The position numbers were made by a program, and so were the translations under genes. A stretch of 64,000 nucleotides of DNA. Origin: Phoronis australis (lineage: Eukaryota; Phoronida; Phoronidae). The notes beneath the pieces were generated by a model. That model was given only the letters and a program-made list of their open reading frames with translations, was not told the origin of the DNA and did no database searches. Where the stretch lies: contig NMRA01000811.1 in NCBI GenBank assembly GCA_002633005.1, positions 1 to 64,000 on the forward strand, given 5' to 3'. This document shows positions 63,201 to 64,000 of this stretch, in pieces (position 1 is the first letter of the stretch; every line of letters begins with the position of its first letter).

Positions 63201-63743
63201 TGCATGGCAATATATGGCACCACAGTGCAATGCATTAACTTGAAACTGTAGTGTACTGCTTTGACATTGAGTTGTTTCATCATTTTTGGTTTGCATCATT
63301 GTTGCAGCTACAATTTGGTATGTATGGTAAATAACTGGAGCTGAATCAGTATGCGGTGGTCACAGTACTGTAACATTGTGTCTACTTATTGATGCATAGT
63401 TCTAGCATGGTAGTGTAGTTGTAACCATTATAGTATGTAAAATGAGACAAAAAATTATCATGTACGATGAGGTCACATATATTTGCCTTCATTCAATACC
63501 TGTTAATACAAAGCATTCCTTCAGTATTTTTTATAATAAAATGAAATGCCTCCATTAGTTAAGGAACAAAAACTTTGACCTGTGCCCCAAACCACCTCAC
63601 TTATTTGTTCTAATGTTCACACAGGCTGACAAGGTGGTCCAGTTGTATGAGACCATGTTAACACGTCATACCACCATGGTGGTGGGACCCACTGGAGGTG
63701 GCAAGTCTGTTGTAATCAACGCGCTATCACAGGCGCAGACCAA
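33247..63743 (+). CDS. DNAH10: Axonemal dynein heavy chain, DNAH10 type, 5' half (N-terminus to AAA2)
   Basis: A motor subunit of the ciliary inner dynein arm (I1/f beta-chain type). Exons: 33247-33463, 34604-34753, 37271-37416, 37970-38195, 38397-39232, 39599-39797, 40176-40292, 40946-41194, 41588-41764, 42193-42388, 45009-45139, 45660-45746, 46114-46227, 47140-47277, 47979-48167, 48440-48600, 48837-49068, 49563-49817, 50322-50480, 51293-51512, 53441-53831, 54092-54248, 54552-54785, 55214-55336, 56006-56239, 56721-56944, 58443-58611, 59058-59158, 59741-59924, 60493-60627, 61182-61334, 61677-61865, 62141-62287, 62764-62955 and 63625-63743. All phases agree if the N at 38191 is ignored, giving about 2,316 residues. 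The start is the ATG at 33247 ([12 protein letters not shown]). Exons 2-3 encode an acidic, Pro- and Lys-rich tail. The stem follows, then the linker ([48 protein letters not shown]), AAA1 and the start of AAA2. The NCGEGMDFK wording after the AAA1 P-loop points to DNAH10. The gene runs off the window. Confidence 0.95.
33498..33612. mobile_element. Hairpin MITE family, copy 4
   Basis: Left GTCGGATATAATGGACC and right GGTCCACTTATTCCGAC are near complements around an AACTGGTTCTC centre. It lies just downstream of DNAH10 exon 1. Confidence 0.65.
34061..34296. repeat. Minisatellite, about 29-31-bp unit, about 8 copies
   Basis: The unit resembles GGTACATCTGTATACCGTC plus CTGTAGACAG, with small length changes between copies. 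It lies in DNAH10 intron 1. The 114-codon minus frame across it is only the repeat read through. Confidence 0.92.
38191..38191 (+). other. Single N inside a DNAH10 exon
   Basis: With the N counted, exon 4 ends in the wrong phase for exon 5. With it removed the join reads [13 protein letters not shown], which is the expected stem sequence. The N is most likely an inserted base-call error, not a real frameshift. Confidence 0.8.
40371..40466. mobile_element. Hairpin MITE family, copy 5
   Basis: Best-kept copy. GTCTGATACAACGTGCCCAC at the left pairs with the right end, which reads GTCTGATATAACATGCCCGC on the other strand; TTCAGTGAAGAAAACTGGTT is in the middle. Confidence 0.8.
42030..42128. mobile_element. 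Hairpin MITE family, copy 6 (opposite orientation)
   Basis: Begins GTCAGACATAACATGCCCAC and ends GTGGGCACGTTATATTCTAC; centre reads TTTCTCCACTGAATAAGATGC, the reverse complement of the copy 5 centre. Confidence 0.8.
42735..42794 (+). other. DNAH10: Candidate cassette exon 10a of DNAH10 (20 codons)
   Basis: 60 bp with AG before and GTATGT after, entering and leaving in phase 1, so it can be included or skipped. It encodes [20 protein letters not shown], an acidic stretch. Exon 10 joins to it, to 43814 or straight to 45009 without loss of frame. Confidence 0.6.
43814..43885 (+). other. DNAH10: Candidate cassette exon 10b of DNAH10 (24 codons)
   Basis: 72 bp, phase 1 to phase 1, with TTTGTAG before and GTACCG after. 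It encodes [20 protein letters not shown] and LEE, a Ser/Arg- and Lys-rich stretch that then turns acidic. It fits between exon 10a or 10 and the exon at 45009. The opposite charge of 10a and 10b suggests a flexible surface loop in the stem. Confidence 0.6.
45240..45340 (+). repeat. tRNA-related SINE-like remnant
   Basis: CGTTCGAGCCCCG near 45271 resembles a pol III B box (GGTTCGANNCC). It is followed by GGTCACGTGATGTG and CCAACATATG, the core also seen at 3609 and 51545. No convincing A box or tail was found. Confidence 0.35.
51057..51220. mobile_element. Small hAT-like element with GCGGATCC ends
   Basis: The ends CAGGAGCGGATCC and, on the other strand, CATAGGCGGATCC form 13-bp inverted repeats. 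GGTTA flanks both sides (51052-51056 and 51221-51225). It lies 70 bp before DNAH10 exon 20. Ends of the type CAGAGGCGGATCC are common in non-autonomous elements of marine animals. Confidence 0.7.
52893..52925 (+). pseudogene. Vestige of DNAH10 exon 21 start in the preceding intron
   Basis: CCACAAGCCTGGCCCTGCTT, followed by AAAGACGA, mirrors the real exon start at 53435 (CCACAG, then GCCTGGCCCTGCTGAAGGAC). The acceptor AG is lost and similarity ends after about 30 bp. A weaker third match (TGTTGCCCTGGTTAAGGA) is near 52979. Confidence 0.6.
53199..53389. mobile_element. Foldback insertion flanked by a 15-bp direct repeat
   Basis: TATTTGAATCTTAAG is found at 53199-53213 and again at 53375-53389. 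Inside are inverted arms of about 44 bp (from AAGATCAAAAACC to AAAAAAGTTCAT, then back from ATGAACTTTTTT to TTTTTGATCTT) around a loop with AACGTTTCG and CATCATCAGGAT. It lies 50 bp before DNAH10 exon 21. Confidence 0.8.
60293..60382 (+). other. DNAH10: Candidate 90-bp alternative exon of DNAH10, just before AAA1
   Basis: An acceptor (TTTTGCCTAAAG) and a good donor (GTAAGT) bound a 30-codon frame, phase 0 to phase 0, reading [20 protein letters not shown] and [10 protein letters not shown]. Included, it would sit between TLTQ (exon 29) and [12 protein letters not shown] (exon 30). Dyneins normally join those two directly, so it is alternative at best. Confidence 0.4.
60688..60787. mobile_element. 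Hairpin MITE family, copy 7
   Basis: GGGATAAAATGTGCCC with GAGAACCAGTTT on the left, AAAACTGGTTCTTAAAATGC and GGCACGTTTAATCCGAC on the right. It lies in the intron between AAA1 exons 30 and 31. Confidence 0.7.
61131..61151 (+). repeat. Duplicate of the DNAH10 exon 31 acceptor
   Basis: CCCCAGGCTGTTGGTAAGAAC lies 46 bp before the real acceptor, CCCCCAGGCTGTTGGCAAGAAC. In this copy the C-to-T change makes GGTAAGA, a donor, so the fragment now has an acceptor followed at once by a donor. Confidence 0.75.
63088..63213. repeat. 33-bp tandem repeat, 3.8 copies
   Basis: Units start ACAACACATAGT and end GGCAATATTGCATT, with one or two changes between copies. They lie in the intron before the AAA2 P-loop exon. 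The minus open frame across them is the repeat read through. Confidence 0.95.
63625..63743 (+). other. DNAH10: DNAH10 AAA2 P-loop exon (last exon in the window)
   Basis: Reads [20 protein letters not shown] then [28 protein letters not shown] is the AAA2 nucleotide-binding loop. The exon ends in phase 2 at a GTAAGT donor; the remaining half of the dynein lies beyond the window. Confidence 0.93.
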
Positions 63744-64000
63744 GTAAGTTAAATCGCATTTGGAAGTTTTGAATAGTTGTGCTCTGATCTTAACAAATAC
63801 TTTAATGGATAAGATGTCTGTTAATATAACATACGTGCTTGGAATTGCATTGCAGTGAAGACGTATAGTGTTTTACTGAATTCATTTTTTAAGAAAAAGC
63901 TTGTTACATGTTTGAGCTCTGTGTAATAGTTGATGATATACTTCATGTTCTGATTAAAAGGTCAACTTAGAATTGGCATGTCGTGCAAAAATTTACCTCA

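Noticed and set aside
63081-63299. Minus-strand frame rich in Cys, His and Val
   Set aside because: It is the 33-bp tandem repeat translated; no domain.

Overview
The window is intron-rich animal nuclear DNA from an AT-rich, repeat-laden genome. It holds an axonemal dynein gene, so the organism makes motile cilia. Gene content and intron density fit a marine invertebrate bilaterian such as a mollusc or other lophotrochozoan, or an invertebrate deuterostome; I cannot place it more exactly. There is one long N gap (23474-23634) and there are two isolated Ns (1340 and 38191). I assembled the genes exon by exon from conserved protein sequence, GT/AG sites and matching reading phase.

Layout: (1) 1-573, plus strand: the 3' end of an unidentified gene. 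(2) 1398-12737, minus: a PIP4P1/PIP4P2 (TMEM55-type) phosphatidylinositol 4,5-bisphosphate 4-phosphatase; seven coding exons found, last one missing. (3) 12.7-17.9 kb: gene desert with decayed LINE pieces and G/C-rich repeats. (4) 17947-20953, minus: TMEM97 (sigma-2 receptor), complete. (5) 21304-26022, plus, about 350 bp head-to-head with TMEM97: an MsrA-type methionine sulfoxide reductase with an in-frame TGA at the catalytic cysteine position and a SECIS-like hairpin in its 3'UTR. It is therefore a probable selenoprotein. The exon pair carrying the TGA is present twice. (6) 28133-30946, minus: an ASPHD1/2-like Fe(II)/2-oxoglutarate hydroxylase. (7) 33247 to the window end, plus, head-to-head with the ASPHD gene: the 5' half of an axonemal dynein heavy chain, best matched to DNAH10, running from the N-terminus through AAA1 to the P-loop of AAA2 (35 exons plus optional cassettes).

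The genes do not form one pathway. They alternate as convergent and divergent pairs (PIP4P and TMEM97 minus, MsrA plus, ASPHD minus, DNAH10 plus) with two short shared promoter intervals. Introns and spacers hold several repeat families: a small hairpin MITE seen at least seven times, a 430-bp foldback, hAT-like elements, TTAA-flanked micro-elements, minisatellites and local duplications. The most notable content is the Sec-type MsrA with its SECIS and duplicated catalytic exons, followed by candidate alternative exons in the dynein, one of which would insert 30 residues just before the AAA1 Walker A.
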